Assembly (NCBI RefSeq): GCF_001984175.1
Contig: NZ_MTQP01000051.1
Span: 62,001 to 126,000, forward strand
DNA: 64,000 nucleotides
DNA from: Saccharothrix sp. ALI-22-I
GTDB taxonomy: Bacteria; Actinomycetota; Actinomycetes; Mycobacteriales; Pseudonocardiaceae
Direction of reading: 5' to 3'
Under the pieces are notes generated by a model. That model ran no database searches, was not told the origin of the DNA, and saw only the letters and a program-made list of their open reading frames with translations. Below, piece after piece: positions 1 through 8,713 of this stretch. The position numbers were made by a program, and so were the translations under genes. How positions within the stretch are numbered: position 1 is the first letter of the stretch; each line of letters starts with the position of its first letter.

Positions 1-240
1 GTACACGCCTCGGGTCAGGTCGGCCAGGTTGGCCAGCGTGAAGGCGCCGTCCGAGTCCTGGAACGACCCGGCGAGCACCAGCACGGTCGGGTAGAGCAGG
101 AACGTGCCGACGTAGGCCAGGAACGGCACCACGACCAGCCACGCCAACCACGTCCGACCGGGCCCGCGGCCGGGGGCGGCTTTCCCGGTGCTATCCCCTT
201 TCGGGCCATCCCCGACCGCGGTCGTGACGGGTGCGACCAC
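1..240 (-). CDS. ABC transporter permease, N-terminal part (cut by window edge)
   Basis: Reading leftward from a GTG at 240 gives a soluble stretch of about 32 residues and then a hydrophobic helix (WLAWLVVVPFLAYVGTFLLY) followed by PTVLVLAGSFQ. That is the usual beginning of an inner-membrane permease of the spermidine/putrescine or iron type. The stop of the upstream solute-binding gene (244-246) lies in the same frame two codons before the GTG, so the start is well fixed and the two genes are one operon. The remaining helices and the EAA loop lie beyond the left edge. The substrate cannot be read from this piece. Confidence 0.8.
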   Translation of the reverse strand, partial: MVAPVTTAVGDGPKGDSTGKAAPGRGPGRTWLAWLVVVPFLAYVGTFLLYPTVLVLAGSFQDSDGAFTLANLADLTRGVY

Positions 241-243
241 CGG

Positions 244-1374
244 TCAGCCCACCGCCTGCGCCCACGTGGTGGACAGCACCTGCTTGGCCTTGTCGGACTG
301 CGCCTGGGTCAGGAACACCTGCTCGCCCTCGGTCTTCGGCAGCTTGGCCGCCGCGTCCGCGTCGACCTTGCCGGACTTGGTCATCGCGTCCATTCGAACC
401 GGCCGCGACAGGCCCTTGAGGAAGATGTTCTGGCCCTCGTCGGAGTACAGGAACTCCTGCCACAGCCGCGCGGCGGCCGGGTGCGGCGCGTCCTTGTTGA
501 CCGCCTGGTTGTAGTACGCGCCGACCTGCGCGCCGGACGGGACGACGACCTTCCAGTCGGCCTTGCCCGCGAGCTTCGCGGTCTGCGCGGCGTTGGTGTA
601 GTCCCAGTCGATCACGACCGGCGTCTGACCGGACTCGATGGTCGCGGGCGACGGGTCGACCGGCAGGAAGTTGCCCGCGGCCTTGAGCTGCTTGAAGAAC
701 TCCACGCCGGGTGCGATGTCGTCGGCCGAGCCGCCGTTGCCCAGCGAGGCCATCACCACGCCGGAGAACGCGGCGCCGGCCTGCGTCGGGTCGCCGTTGA
801 GCGCGACCTTGCCCTGGTACTCGGGCTTGAGCAGGTCCTTGACCGACGTCGGCGCGGGCACCTTGGCCGCGTCGTAGCCGATGGACATGAAGCCGCCGTA
901 GTCGCCGTAGTAGAGCCCGGTGGACTCCTTCAGCTCGGCGGGGATGTCCGCCCAGGTCTGCACCTGGTAGGGCGCGAACAGGTCGGTGTTGGCCAGCGCC
1001 ACGTTGAGGCCGAGGTCGAACACGTCCGGCGCGCGGTCGCCGCCCTTGAGCTGCTTGGCGGCGTTGATCTCGTCCTGGCTGGAGGCGTCGGGCTGGGCGG
1101 AGTCGACCGCGATGCCGTACTTCGCCTCGAACGCCTTGATCATCTCGCCGTAGTTGGCCCAGTCCGGGGGCAGCGCGATGACGTTGAGCTTGCCCTCCTT
1201 CTTGGCGGCCTCGACGAGCTTGTCCAGCCCGCCGAACTCGGCGGCGGACTTCGCGGTGGCCGCGGGGGTGTCACTCGCGGCGCCGTCCTTGGGCGGTGGC
1301 GTGCCGCAGGCCGCGACGAGCGCCAGCGCGGTGACGCCGATGCCGACCGACCGCAGGACTCGGGTGTGGTTCAC
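244..1374 (-). CDS. ABC transporter solute-binding lipoprotein (PotD/iron-type family 1)
   Basis: 376 residues with a lipoprotein signal: basic MNHTRVLR, a hydrophobic run, and lipobox LVAACG with the acylated Cys near residue 24. The mature part follows the family 1 extracellular binding protein pattern: KEGKLNVIALPPDWANYGEM, APDVFDLGLN, LLKPEYQGKVAL and VIDWDYTNA. This resembles binding proteins for polyamines, 2-aminoethylphosphonate or Fe(III); the ligand cannot be decided. It should sit on the outer face of the membrane and feed the permease that starts three bases after its stop. The gene diverges from the secreted beta-propeller gene at 1819. Confidence 0.85.
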   Translation of the reverse strand: MNHTRVLRSVGIGVTALALVAACGTPPPKDGAASDTPAATAKSAAEFGGLDKLVEAAKKEGKLNVIALPPDWANYGEMIKAFEAKYGIAVDSAQPDASSQDEINAAKQLKGGDRAPDVFDLGLNVALANTDLFAPYQVQTWADIPAELKESTGLYYGDYGGFMSIGYDAAKVPAPTSVKDLLKPEYQGKVALNGDPTQAGAAFSGVVMASLGNGGSADDIAPGVEFFKQLKAAGNFLPVDPSPATIESGQTPVVIDWDYTNAAQTAKLAGKADWKVVVPSGAQVGAYYNQAVNKDAPHPAAARLWQEFLYSDEGQNIFLKGLSRPVRMDAMTKSGKVDADAAAKLPKTEGEQVFLTQAQSDKAKQVLSTTWAQAVG

Positions 1375-1818
1375 GGGTCGAACCTTCCTCGGGTGACAAG
1401 GTTTTTACGCGCACGAGCAAAACGTTCAGACCAGCGGAGGATTCGGGACGTCGTGATCGTTTGTCAAGCCGGGGACGCCGACTGAGACCTGTTCGATGAC
1501 GTGGGCGAATTCCCGGTGGCCCGCGGGTTAACGGGCGGGCCGCACGGCACTCCGGCCGGTACCGGCCGGATTCGCCCGGTCAGCCCACGGTGTTGGGCCG
1601 TCGGACGTCACCGGCAACGTCGACATTCACCGCCCGGAACGCGCCGGTGGGCCGTTGGGGTGAGCCGTGTTCGGAAAGGGATGAACCACCGGCCCTATTT
1701 CTGCCTAATTGTCTACTCATATTACCCGGGCCCGGTAACACGCCCCGATCGGCTTTCGACACCCGGTTGTCACGTGACGGAAATGCCCCGAATCCCCTAC
1801 CCCCGGAAGGGCAGATCC
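1375..1818. promoter_or_regulatory. Divergent intergenic region with an 18-bp perfect palindrome
   Basis: About 440 bases separate the divergent lipoprotein (start 1374) and beta-propeller (start 1819) genes, so both promoters must lie here. It contains the perfect palindrome CCGGCCGGTACCGGCCGG at 1552-1569, which could be an operator or just a GC-rich hairpin. A short AT-richer stretch (about 1700-1740) precedes the plus-strand gene. No convincing reading frame of its own is seen. Confidence 0.45.
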
Positions 1819-4065
1819 ATGCGTCACCCACGAAGATTCACCGCGTTGGCCGCTGCCGGCGCGCTGCTGCTCCCCGTCGGACTGCCGTCGACCGCGTCGG
1901 CCGCACCCGTAGCCGGAGAGGACGTGCTCTACACGCTGGACGCGGATTTCGACCAGGGCGTGCTCCAGGACGTCAACCACGACTCCCCGAACAACGACCA
2001 ACTGCAACTCGACCGGCGCAGCGCGTTCTTCCCGTTCGTCAACGTCGCCGCGTCCGCGCGCGGCACGATGCTGCGCATCGACGTGAACACCGGCGCGATC
2101 GTCGGCGAATGGCTGTCCGCGCCGAACGGGCGCGGGCGCAACCCGTCCCGCACCACGGTCGACAAGCTCGGCAACACCTGGCTGTCCAACCGGGACGAGG
2201 CGACGGGCGGGCAGGGCTCGGTCACCCGCGTCGGCGTGATCCTCGGCGGCACCAGGGTGAACGCCGACGGCACGGACAACCCGACGGGCGACTACCTGAA
2301 GGGCCCGTTCGCCTACAACACCTGCGAAGACCGCGACGAGGACGGCTTGTACGCCACGTCACGCGGTCGGGATGACATCCGGCCGTGGACCAACGCGGGT
2401 GGCGCCGACAACAACGGCGGCGTCACCACCGCGGCCGACGAATGCCTGATCACCTACAGCCGGGTCGCGGGCACGAACACCCGCACGGTCGCCGTGGACG
2501 CCGACAACAACCTGTGGACCGGCGGCTCCAACACCCAGCACCAGAAGATCTCCGGCGCCGACGGCTCACCGCTGACCGCGCCGTTCAGCCTGGGCTGCGG
2601 CGGCTACGGAGGGCTGGTCGACCAGGCGGGCACGCTGTGGTCGGCCCGGTACGGCTCGAACCTGCTGCGCTACGAACCCGGCACGGACAGCGGCGCGTGC
2701 CTGGACACCACGCACGGCGATTACGGCCTGGGCATGGACCCTCGAACGGGCGAGATCTGGCACACCAAGGTGGCCGGTAACCGGGTCGTGAAGCTGGCTG
2801 CCGACGGCACCGTGCTCGGTTCCTTCCCCCACGGCAACGAGAACGCGCAGGGCGTCGCGGTCGACGGCGAGGGCAACGTGTGGGTGGCGCACGCGCTGTT
2901 CGGCGCGACCACGGTCGGCCACCTGCGCACCGACGGCACGTACGTCGGAAACGTGACCCTGCCCGGCGGCACCGGACCCACGGGTGTCGCGGTGGACACC
3001 AACGGCAAGGTGTGGGTCACCAACCTCACCACCAACAACGCCCAGCGCATCGACCCGGACGCCGGTCCGGTCGGCGGCGGCGGGTTCCCGGTCGGCGCGG
3101 TCGACCTGACCGTGGACCTCGGCGAGGGCGCGGGGCCGTACAACTACAGCGATATGACCGGATCGGTGCTCGGCGAGATCACCGCGCCGGTCGGCACGTG
3201 GTCGGTGGTGCAGGACGGCGGCGTCACGGGGCAGACCTGGGGCACGGTCACCTGGAACACCGAGGCGGAGGGCAGCGTCCCGCCGGGCACCTCGATCACG
3301 GTGGAGGCGCGCACGTCCGACACCGAGGCGGGCCTGGCCGGCGAGGCGTTCGCGCCGGTGGCCAACGGGGTCGAGTTCGCGCGGGTCGGCCGGTACATCG
3401 AGGTGCGGGCGACGTTGACGGCGAACCCGTCCGGTGACAGCCCGGTGCTGTCGGACCTGCGGATCAAGACCTCGGAGCGGACCGGTGTGTTCTCCTGCCA
3501 GGCGACCGCGCTGAACCTGGCCGGGATCGTGGTGGCGCGCGCCAACCCGCCGGACGTGCCGTGCGTGGACGACTACGCCAACGTGGCGAACGTGAACCTG
3601 TCCGCGGGCATCCTGGGCGTGCGGGCCAACGCGTTGACCGCGCGGACCGAGCAGACCCCGGACGACCTGCTCGCCCTGCCACCGGCTCCCGGTGACGGCG
3701 CGGTGTCCACCGCCCGGATCGAGTACACCCGGATCAGCAGCCTGCTGGTGAACATCGAGGTGGGCGTCATCCAGGCGAGCGCGTCGGTGACGTGCGACGC
3801 GAACCTCAACCCGGTGTTCGCCGGGTCGTCGCAGATCGCGAGCCTGCGGATCAACGGGGTCGCGGTGACCGTGGGCAGCGCGCCGCTGACCATCCCGCTG
3901 TTGATCGGTTCGTTGCAGCTCAACAACACCACGACCACGCCGACCAACGTGGTGCAGCGGGCGTTCGCGCTGGACACCGCGTTGACCGACGTGGTGCTCG
4001 GTGAGGCGAAGGCGAACGTGGAGGCGTTGCCGGGCGAGCCCGGCGGCAGTCCCTGCCGGGTCTGA
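1819..4065 (+). CDS. Secreted NHL/virginiamycin-lyase-like beta-propeller protein
   Basis: 748 residues from ATG 1819, chosen because GGAAGGG lies 8 bases upstream and a Sec signal peptide follows (MRHPRRF, hydrophobic core, STASAAP). The reading frame stays open for 106 codons upstream but that part is unlike a protein. The middle holds repeated blades of the type AVDGEGNVWVAHA, AVDTNGKVWVTNL and GMDPRTGEIWHTK, as in NHL or Vgb-like propellers. The last 200 residues (FSCQATALNLAGIVVARANP onward) resemble the choice-of-anchor P type of secreted beta domain. It should be exported; no catalytic residues are evident, so a binding or structural role is as likely as lyase activity. Confidence 0.75.
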   Translation: MRHPRRFTALAAAGALLLPVGLPSTASAAPVAGEDVLYTLDADFDQGVLQDVNHDSPNNDQLQLDRRSAFFPFVNVAASARGTMLRIDVNTGAIVGEWLSAPNGRGRNPSRTTVDKLGNTWLSNRDEATGGQGSVTRVGVILGGTRVNADGTDNPTGDYLKGPFAYNTCEDRDEDGLYATSRGRDDIRPWTNAGGADNNGGVTTAADECLITYSRVAGTNTRTVAVDADNNLWTGGSNTQHQKISGADGSPLTAPFSLGCGGYGGLVDQAGTLWSARYGSNLLRYEPGTDSGACLDTTHGDYGLGMDPRTGEIWHTKVAGNRVVKLAADGTVLGSFPHGNENAQGVAVDGEGNVWVAHALFGATTVGHLRTDGTYVGNVTLPGGTGPTGVAVDTNGKVWVTNLTTNNAQRIDPDAGPVGGGGFPVGAVDLTVDLGEGAGPYNYSDMTGSVLGEITAPVGTWSVVQDGGVTGQTWGTVTWNTEAEGSVPPGTSITVEARTSDTEAGLAGEAFAPVANGVEFARVGRYIEVRATLTANPSGDSPVLSDLRIKTSERTGVFSCQATALNLAGIVVARANPPDVPCVDDYANVANVNLSAGILGVRANALTARTEQTPDDLLALPPAPGDGAVSTARIEYTRISSLLVNIEVGVIQASASVTCDANLNPVFAGSSQIASLRINGVAVTVGSAPLTIPLLIGSLQLNNTTTTPTNVVQRAFALDTALTDVVLGEAKANVEALPGEPGGSPCRV

Positions 4066-4072
4066 GCGAGCA

Positions 4073-4116
4073 CCCCACTAGTAGCCGTACTATATGTAGT
4101 GCGGCTACTAGTGGGG
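4073..4116. promoter_or_regulatory. 20-bp inverted repeat overlapping a ribosome binding site
   Basis: Left arm CCCCACTAGTAGCCGTACTA (4073-4092) and right arm TAGTGCGGCTACTAGTGGGG (4097-4116) pair with a single mismatch around a TATG spacer. The right arm contains the G-rich ribosome binding site of the gene starting at 4124. It could be a repressor operator, or an RNA hairpin that hides the binding site. A role as terminator of the upstream gene (stop 4065) is also possible, but there is no U-tract. Confidence 0.7.
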
Positions 4117-4123
4117 GTTGTTC

Positions 4124-4735
4124 ATGAGCCGGAAGTTGCTGGTCTGGTTGCACGTCGTCACGTCCACGGGCTGGATGTTCATGGCGTTGGCCTTGTTCGT
4201 CGTGGTGGATTACGCGCTGTCCGCGCCCGACCGGCTGTCGGCGTTCGACGCGGCGGTGCTGCTCGACGTCGAAGTGCTCCAGTTCATGGCCACCACGTCG
4301 GCGTTCAGCGGGCTGATGCTGTCCGGGCTCACCGTGTGGGGTTACTTCCGGCACTGGTGGGTGCTGGCGAAGTTCGTGATCACGTTCACCCAGCTGTACG
4401 TGGGGATCTTCGTGCTCAGCCCGAACCTGCACCCGGACGGCTCGCCGTTGCTGATGCGCGTCGGGTCGCTGCTGATGGCCTCGGCGCTGGCCTGCCAGGT
4501 GTGGCTGTCGGTGGCCAAGCCGTTCAAGCGGACGCCGTGGGCCTCACCGACCAAGCCGAAGGCCGCGCCGCCGTGGGGTTTCGCGTTGTGCCTGGCCGTG
4601 CCCGCGTTCGACTACGTGTTCGTCGAGTTCGTGCTGGGGCGGTCGATCCCGGCACTGTCCATGCTGATCGTGGTCGTGTACCCGATCGTCCGTGCCGCGC
4701 GCCGTCCCCAGGCACGCGGCACGGTCCGCGTCTAG
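4124..4735 (+). CDS. Small integral membrane protein, DUF2269-like
   Basis: 203 residues from ATG 4124 (GTGGGGG 6 bases upstream; an alternative TTG at 4118 adds two residues). Four or five hydrophobic segments are visible, including LLVWLHVVTSTGWMFMALAL, a segment around LMLSGLTVWGYF, FVITFTQLYVGIFVL, and a final one before IVRAARRP. The opening KLLVWLHVVTSTGW is like DUF2269-type predicted membrane proteins of actinobacteria, whose function is unknown. The stop TAG is shared base for base with the stop of the convergent Pnkp gene in a CTAG tetramer (4732-4735). The inverted repeat at 4073-4116 suggests dedicated regulation. Confidence 0.7.
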   Translation: MSRKLLVWLHVVTSTGWMFMALALFVVVDYALSAPDRLSAFDAAVLLDVEVLQFMATTSAFSGLMLSGLTVWGYFRHWWVLAKFVITFTQLYVGIFVLSPNLHPDGSPLLMRVGSLLMASALACQVWLSVAKPFKRTPWASPTKPKAAPPWGFALCLAVPAFDYVFVEFVLGRSIPALSMLIVVVYPIVRAARRPQARGTVRV

Positions 4736-7221
4736 AGCCGGGGGTCGACCGGCTCCGACTCCAGCGCGAGAACGGCGAACACGCACTCGTGCACGCGCCA
4801 CAGCGGCTCGTCGCGGGCGACTCGCTCCAGCGCTTCCAGGCCCAGCGCGTACTCACGGATCGCGAGCGAGCGCTTGGCGCCCAGACCGCGCTTGCGCAGG
4901 CGTTCCAGGTTCTCCGGCTCGGTGTAGTCCGGGCCGTAGATGATCCGCAGGTACTCGCGCCCACGCACCTTCACGCCCGGCTGCACGAGACCGCGATCGC
5001 CGCGCACCAGGTTCGCCAACGGCTTGACCACCATGCCCTCGCCGCCGGCCGCGGTCAGCTCCTCCCACCAGCGGATACCCGCCGCGACCTGCTCGTCGTC
5101 GGTCGTGTCGACCACCAGGTGCCGGGTGCGGGTGAACAGGTCGCCCTGGAGCCGGCCGAGCACGTCCAGGTGCCACAGGTGGTCCCGGTCGTGGAACGTC
5201 CGGCCGCGTGCGGCGAGCAGTTGGAACGGCGCGATGCCGATCCCGGCCAGCCCGTCGGTCGACCGGACGTACCGCTGGTAGGCATCGCGGTAGCCGGTGG
5301 CGTTGGCCAGCCTGCTCTCCGTGCGGCGCAACAGTTCGGCGACGTCGATGCCGCGCTCGGCGGTCCGCGCGAGCACGTCCACCGCCACGCCGAGAGCGCC
5401 CGTGGCCGCCGCGCCGACCGAGGCGTACTGCTCCTTGATCAGCCCGGCCGCCTTGGCGTTCCACGGCAGCAGCTCGGAGTCGAGCAGCAGCCAGTCGGTG
5501 TCGAACTCCTCCCACAGACCGGCCCTGGTCACCTCCTCGCGAACGCGGGCCAGCAGCTCGTCGCCCAACGGCGGGTCGAAGAACGCACGGCCCGTGCGCG
5601 TGTGGATCACGCCTCCGTGGTCTTTGCGCACGAGGATCACCGCGCGCGACCCCATGTGCTTCTCCTCGCAGATCACCTCGCGCACGCCCGCGTTCCGGTA
5701 CTCGGCGAAAGCGTCCTCGGGGTGCTCCAGCACATCCGGCCGCTGCGATGTCGCCGTCGGCGCCATCGTCGGCGGCAGGTACAGCAACGCGTGCGGGTCG
5801 ATCGCGAAGCGGCTCATCACCTCCAACGCCGACGCGGCCTGCTCCGGGCGCACGCCGATCCGGCCCCGGTGGGCCGTCTCGACGAACCGGTGGCCGGTGA
5901 CGTCGGACAGCGCGAGCACGTCCGGCTCACGGTCCGGCTCGGGCGCGACGAGCGGGCGCACCGGCTCGTACCAGACCTCGTGCGCGTCGACCGACACGAC
6001 CTCGCGCTCCGGGTAGCGCAACGCGGTCAGCTTGCCGCCGAACACCACACCGGTGTCCAGGCACATGGTGTTGTTGATCCACTCCGCTTCGGGCGTGGGC
6101 GTGTGCCCGTAGAGCACGGTCGCCTTACCGCGGTACTCGGTCGCCCACGGGTAGCGCACCGGCAGGCCGTACTCGTCGGTCTCGCCGGTGGTGTCGCCGT
6201 AGAGCGCGAAGCTGCGCACTCGCGCGGACGCCCGGCCGTGGAAGTTCTCCGGCAGGCCCGCGTGCGCGATCACCAAGTCGCCGCCGTCGAGCACGTAGTG
6301 CGCGATCAGGCCGTCGCAGAACTGCTCGACGCGCTCGCGGAACTCCTCCGGCTCGGCCGCGAGCTGCGCCAGCGACTCGGCCAGACCGTGCTTGAGCTGC
6401 ACGTTCCGGCCGCGCAGCGCGCGCACCAGCTTCTGCTCGTGGTTACCGCACACGGCGAACGCGTGACCCGCCTCCACCATGCCCATGACCAGCCGCAGCA
6501 CACCCGGCGTGTCCGGGCCGCGGTCGACCAGGTCGCCGACGAACGCCGCGCGCCTGCCCGCCGGCGGGACGGCGTCCACCGGACGTCCCTCCTCGTCACG
6601 CACCAGCGCGTAGCCGAGCTTGACGAGCAGGTCCTCCAGTTCCGCGCGGCAGCCGTGCACGTCGCCGATCACGTCGAACGGGCCGGTCTCGTGGCGGAGG
6701 TCGTTGAGCAGCTTCTCCGGCACGATGACCGCTTCGTCCACTTCGGACTGCGTGCGCAGCACGTGCACCCGCTTGAAGCCCTCCTTGCCGAGGAACTTCA
6801 GCGACTTGCGCAACGCCATCCGGTGCCGGCGCACGACGTGCGCGCCGAAGTCGCGGTCCGGGCGGTCGGCGTTGCGCGCGAGGCAGACCTCCTCGGGGGT
6901 GTCCAGCACGATCGCGACCGGCAGCACGTTGTGCGCGCGGGCCAGCTCGACCAGGTGCGCGCGGTCGGCCCGCTGCACGTTCGTCGCGTCGATGACCGTG
7001 GTGCGGCCCGCGTCCAGCCGCTTGCCCGCCACGAAGTGCAGCACCTCGAACGCGGCGCCGGACGCCGACTGGTCGTTCTCGTCGTCGGCGACCAGCCCGC
7101 GGAAGTAGTCGCTGGACAGGATCTGGGTCGGCGCGAAGTGCCTGCGCGCGAACGTCGACTTGCCCGAGCCGGACGCGCCGACCAGCACCACCAGGCACAG
7201 GTCCGGGATCTTGAGTTCCAT
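4732..7221 (-). CDS. pnkp: Bacterial polynucleotide kinase-phosphatase-ligase (RNA repair)
   Basis: 829 residues, close to the known bacterial Pnkp length of about 870. Three modules are readable. A 5'-OH kinase with P-loop GASGSGKST (15-23). A metallophosphatase with GDVHG (186-190), GDLVDRG (from 229) and GNHE (259-262). A C-terminal nucleotidyltransferase with EEKHMGSR, where the adenylated Lys is about residue 521. In the studied family the enzyme heals and seals ribotoxin-cut RNA, and sealing needs the partner Hen1. ATG 7221 shares one base with the Hen1 stop (TGATG), so translation is coupled. The frame runs open upstream through Hen1 but that part is out of frame with it. The substrate here (probably tRNA) is inferred from the family. 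Confidence 0.95.
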   Translation of the reverse strand: MELKIPDLCLVVLVGASGSGKSTFARRHFAPTQILSSDYFRGLVADDENDQSASGAAFEVLHFVAGKRLDAGRTTVIDATNVQRADRAHLVELARAHNVLPVAIVLDTPEEVCLARNADRPDRDFGAHVVRRHRMALRKSLKFLGKEGFKRVHVLRTQSEVDEAVIVPEKLLNDLRHETGPFDVIGDVHGCRAELEDLLVKLGYALVRDEEGRPVDAVPPAGRRAAFVGDLVDRGPDTPGVLRLVMGMVEAGHAFAVCGNHEQKLVRALRGRNVQLKHGLAESLAQLAAEPEEFRERVEQFCDGLIAHYVLDGGDLVIAHAGLPENFHGRASARVRSFALYGDTTGETDEYGLPVRYPWATEYRGKATVLYGHTPTPEAEWINNTMCLDTGVVFGGKLTALRYPEREVVSVDAHEVWYEPVRPLVAPEPDREPDVLALSDVTGHRFVETAHRGRIGVRPEQAASALEVMSRFAIDPHALLYLPPTMAPTATSQRPDVLEHPEDAFAEYRNAGVREVICEEKHMGSRAVILVRKDHGGVIHTRTGRAFFDPPLGDELLARVREEVTRAGLWEEFDTDWLLLDSELLPWNAKAAGLIKEQYASVGAAATGALGVAVDVLARTAERGIDVAELLRRTESRLANATGYRDAYQRYVRSTDGLAGIGIAPFQLLAARGRTFHDRDHLWHLDVLGRLQGDLFTRTRHLVVDTTDDEQVAAGIRWWEELTAAGGEGMVVKPLANLVRGDRGLVQPGVKVRGREYLRIIYGPDYTEPENLERLRKRGLGAKRSLAIREYALGLEALERVARDEPLWRVHECVFAVLALESEPVDPRL

Positions 7222-8573
7222 CAGTTCTCGTCCCCCACAACGAAGACCGCGAGCTGGGTCGGCGCGCCGCGCTCGTCGTCGACCGGTCCGATCGGCAGGT
7301 GGCGCACGGTGTAGCCGCGCCGCTGCGCGACACCGTTCGTCCAGTCCTCGAACTCGGCGCGGGTCCACTCGAAGCGGTGATCCGAGTGCCGGTGCTGGTT
7401 CTCGGGCAGCGTCTCGAACAGGGCGTTGTACTCGACGTTCGGCGTGGTGACCAGGACCGTGCGCGGGCGCGCGACGACGAACACCGAGTGCTCCAACGCG
7501 GGCAGGCGGTCCGGGTCGAGGTGTTCCACGACCTCCATCAGCACGGCGGCGTCGTAGCCCTTCAGCGCCGGGTCGGCGTAGGTCAGCGACGACTGGCGCA
7601 ACGTGAGCCGGGCGCGTTGGCGGTCCGACATCCGGTCCACGTGGAGCTTGCGCTCCGCCGTGGCCAGTGCGCGCGAGGACACGTCGACGCCGTGGATGTG
7701 GGTGAACTCGGGGTGTTCGAGCAGGGCGCGCAGCAGCGCACCGCCACCGCAACCGAGGTCCAGGACCGTGCGTGCGCCGGCCTGCTTGAGCTGGTCGAGG
7801 ACCGCTTCGCGGCGCTGGACGGCCAGCGAGACCTTCGGCTCGGTGAGCGCGTTGTCCAGTTCCTCCGGCTCGAGCTCCTCCACGTCGGCCAGGCGGGACA
7901 GCGCGGACTGCACCAGCGGACGGCTGCGCATCAGGTACCGGGTGGTGATCAGCTCACGGTCCGGGTGCGTGCCGAGCCACCCCTCCCCCGCGCGCAACAG
8001 CTTGTCCACCTCGTCCTGGGAGACCCAGTAGTGCTTGTTGCCGTCGAGCACGGGGAGGAGGACGTAGAGGTGCTTCAGGGCGTCGGACAGGGTGAGGGTG
8101 CCTGTGAGGGTGACGTCGGCGTAGCGCGAGTCCTCGCCGTCCCCGAGCGGGACGGGGACGATGCGCGTGGTCCAGCCGAGCGGCGTGAACAGGCGTTCCA
8201 CCAGGCGGTGCGGCAGGACCGGGACGCGGACGGTGAGCGGGATCGGGGTGGCGGCCACGTCCTGGTGGCTCTTGCTGCGGCCGCTCATGGCGGTGCGGAA
8301 GACCGAGCCGAGGGCGACGGTCAGCAGCGAACCGGCGACGTACGGGCGGTCGTTGACGTACTGGGTGAGCGTGCTGCCGGGCCCGCGCACCAGCGCGACC
8401 GGATCGACCTCCAACAGCAGCGCGACCGTGCACTCCTCATCGTCCGCGCGCGGGTAGAAGACGTGCGCGGTGCCCGAGGAGGTGGTGAACGACTGCGCCC
8501 GTTCGGGATGTTTGTGCAGCAGGTGGCTGAGGGCGGTGGCCGGGCGGTGGGTCGTGGTCAGGGTGAGCAGCAC
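7221..8573 (-). CDS. hen1: 3'-terminal RNA ribose 2'-O-methyltransferase Hen1
   Basis: 450 residues from GTG 8573; the start matches the typical MLLTLTTTHRPAT beginning of bacterial Hen1. The first 240 residues correspond to the N-terminal half that in known systems activates the Pnkp ligase. The second half is a Rossmann methyltransferase: LDLGCGGG (271-278), the metal-binding EVVEH (347-351) and a later His in the DHRFEW stretch. In the family it methylates the 2'-OH at the break before sealing, which protects the repaired RNA from being cut again at the same place. No clear Shine-Dalgarno precedes the start, so the transcript may be leaderless. It is the first gene of a two-gene operon with pnkp. 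Confidence 0.95.
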   Translation of the reverse strand: MLLTLTTTHRPATALSHLLHKHPERAQSFTTSSGTAHVFYPRADDEECTVALLLEVDPVALVRGPGSTLTQYVNDRPYVAGSLLTVALGSVFRTAMSGRSKSHQDVAATPIPLTVRVPVLPHRLVERLFTPLGWTTRIVPVPLGDGEDSRYADVTLTGTLTLSDALKHLYVLLPVLDGNKHYWVSQDEVDKLLRAGEGWLGTHPDRELITTRYLMRSRPLVQSALSRLADVEELEPEELDNALTEPKVSLAVQRREAVLDQLKQAGARTVLDLGCGGGALLRALLEHPEFTHIHGVDVSSRALATAERKLHVDRMSDRQRARLTLRQSSLTYADPALKGYDAAVLMEVVEHLDPDRLPALEHSVFVVARPRTVLVTTPNVEYNALFETLPENQHRHSDHRFEWTRAEFEDWTNGVAQRRGYTVRHLPIGPVDDERGAPTQLAVFVVGDEN

Positions 8574-8664
8574 ACGGACCAGTGTGGACGAGCGGTTCTC
8601 GCGCCGCCGCCAAATTACGACGAGACCGGCTCAGGTGGACGACCGCGTTGTCCGGGGTCGTGGA

Positions 8665-8692
8665 GGTGCCCGGCCCTCACGGACCGGGCACC
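8665..8692. terminator. Hairpin downstream of the P450 gene
   Basis: GGTGCCCGG (8665-8673) pairs perfectly with CCGGGCACC (8684-8692) around a 10-base loop. It lies just past the 3' end of the minus-strand P450 fragment and upstream of the hen1 start, so it could end P450 transcription before hen1. Confidence 0.5.
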
Positions 8693-8713
8693 GCGATCAC
8701 CAGGTCAGCGTGA

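Noticed and set aside
4099..7314. A 1,071-codon open frame on the plus strand across the Pnkp gene
   Set aside because: It is the antisense shadow of a high-GC gene: rich in Arg, Val, His and Gln, with no domain. Pnkp motifs on the other strand are complete.
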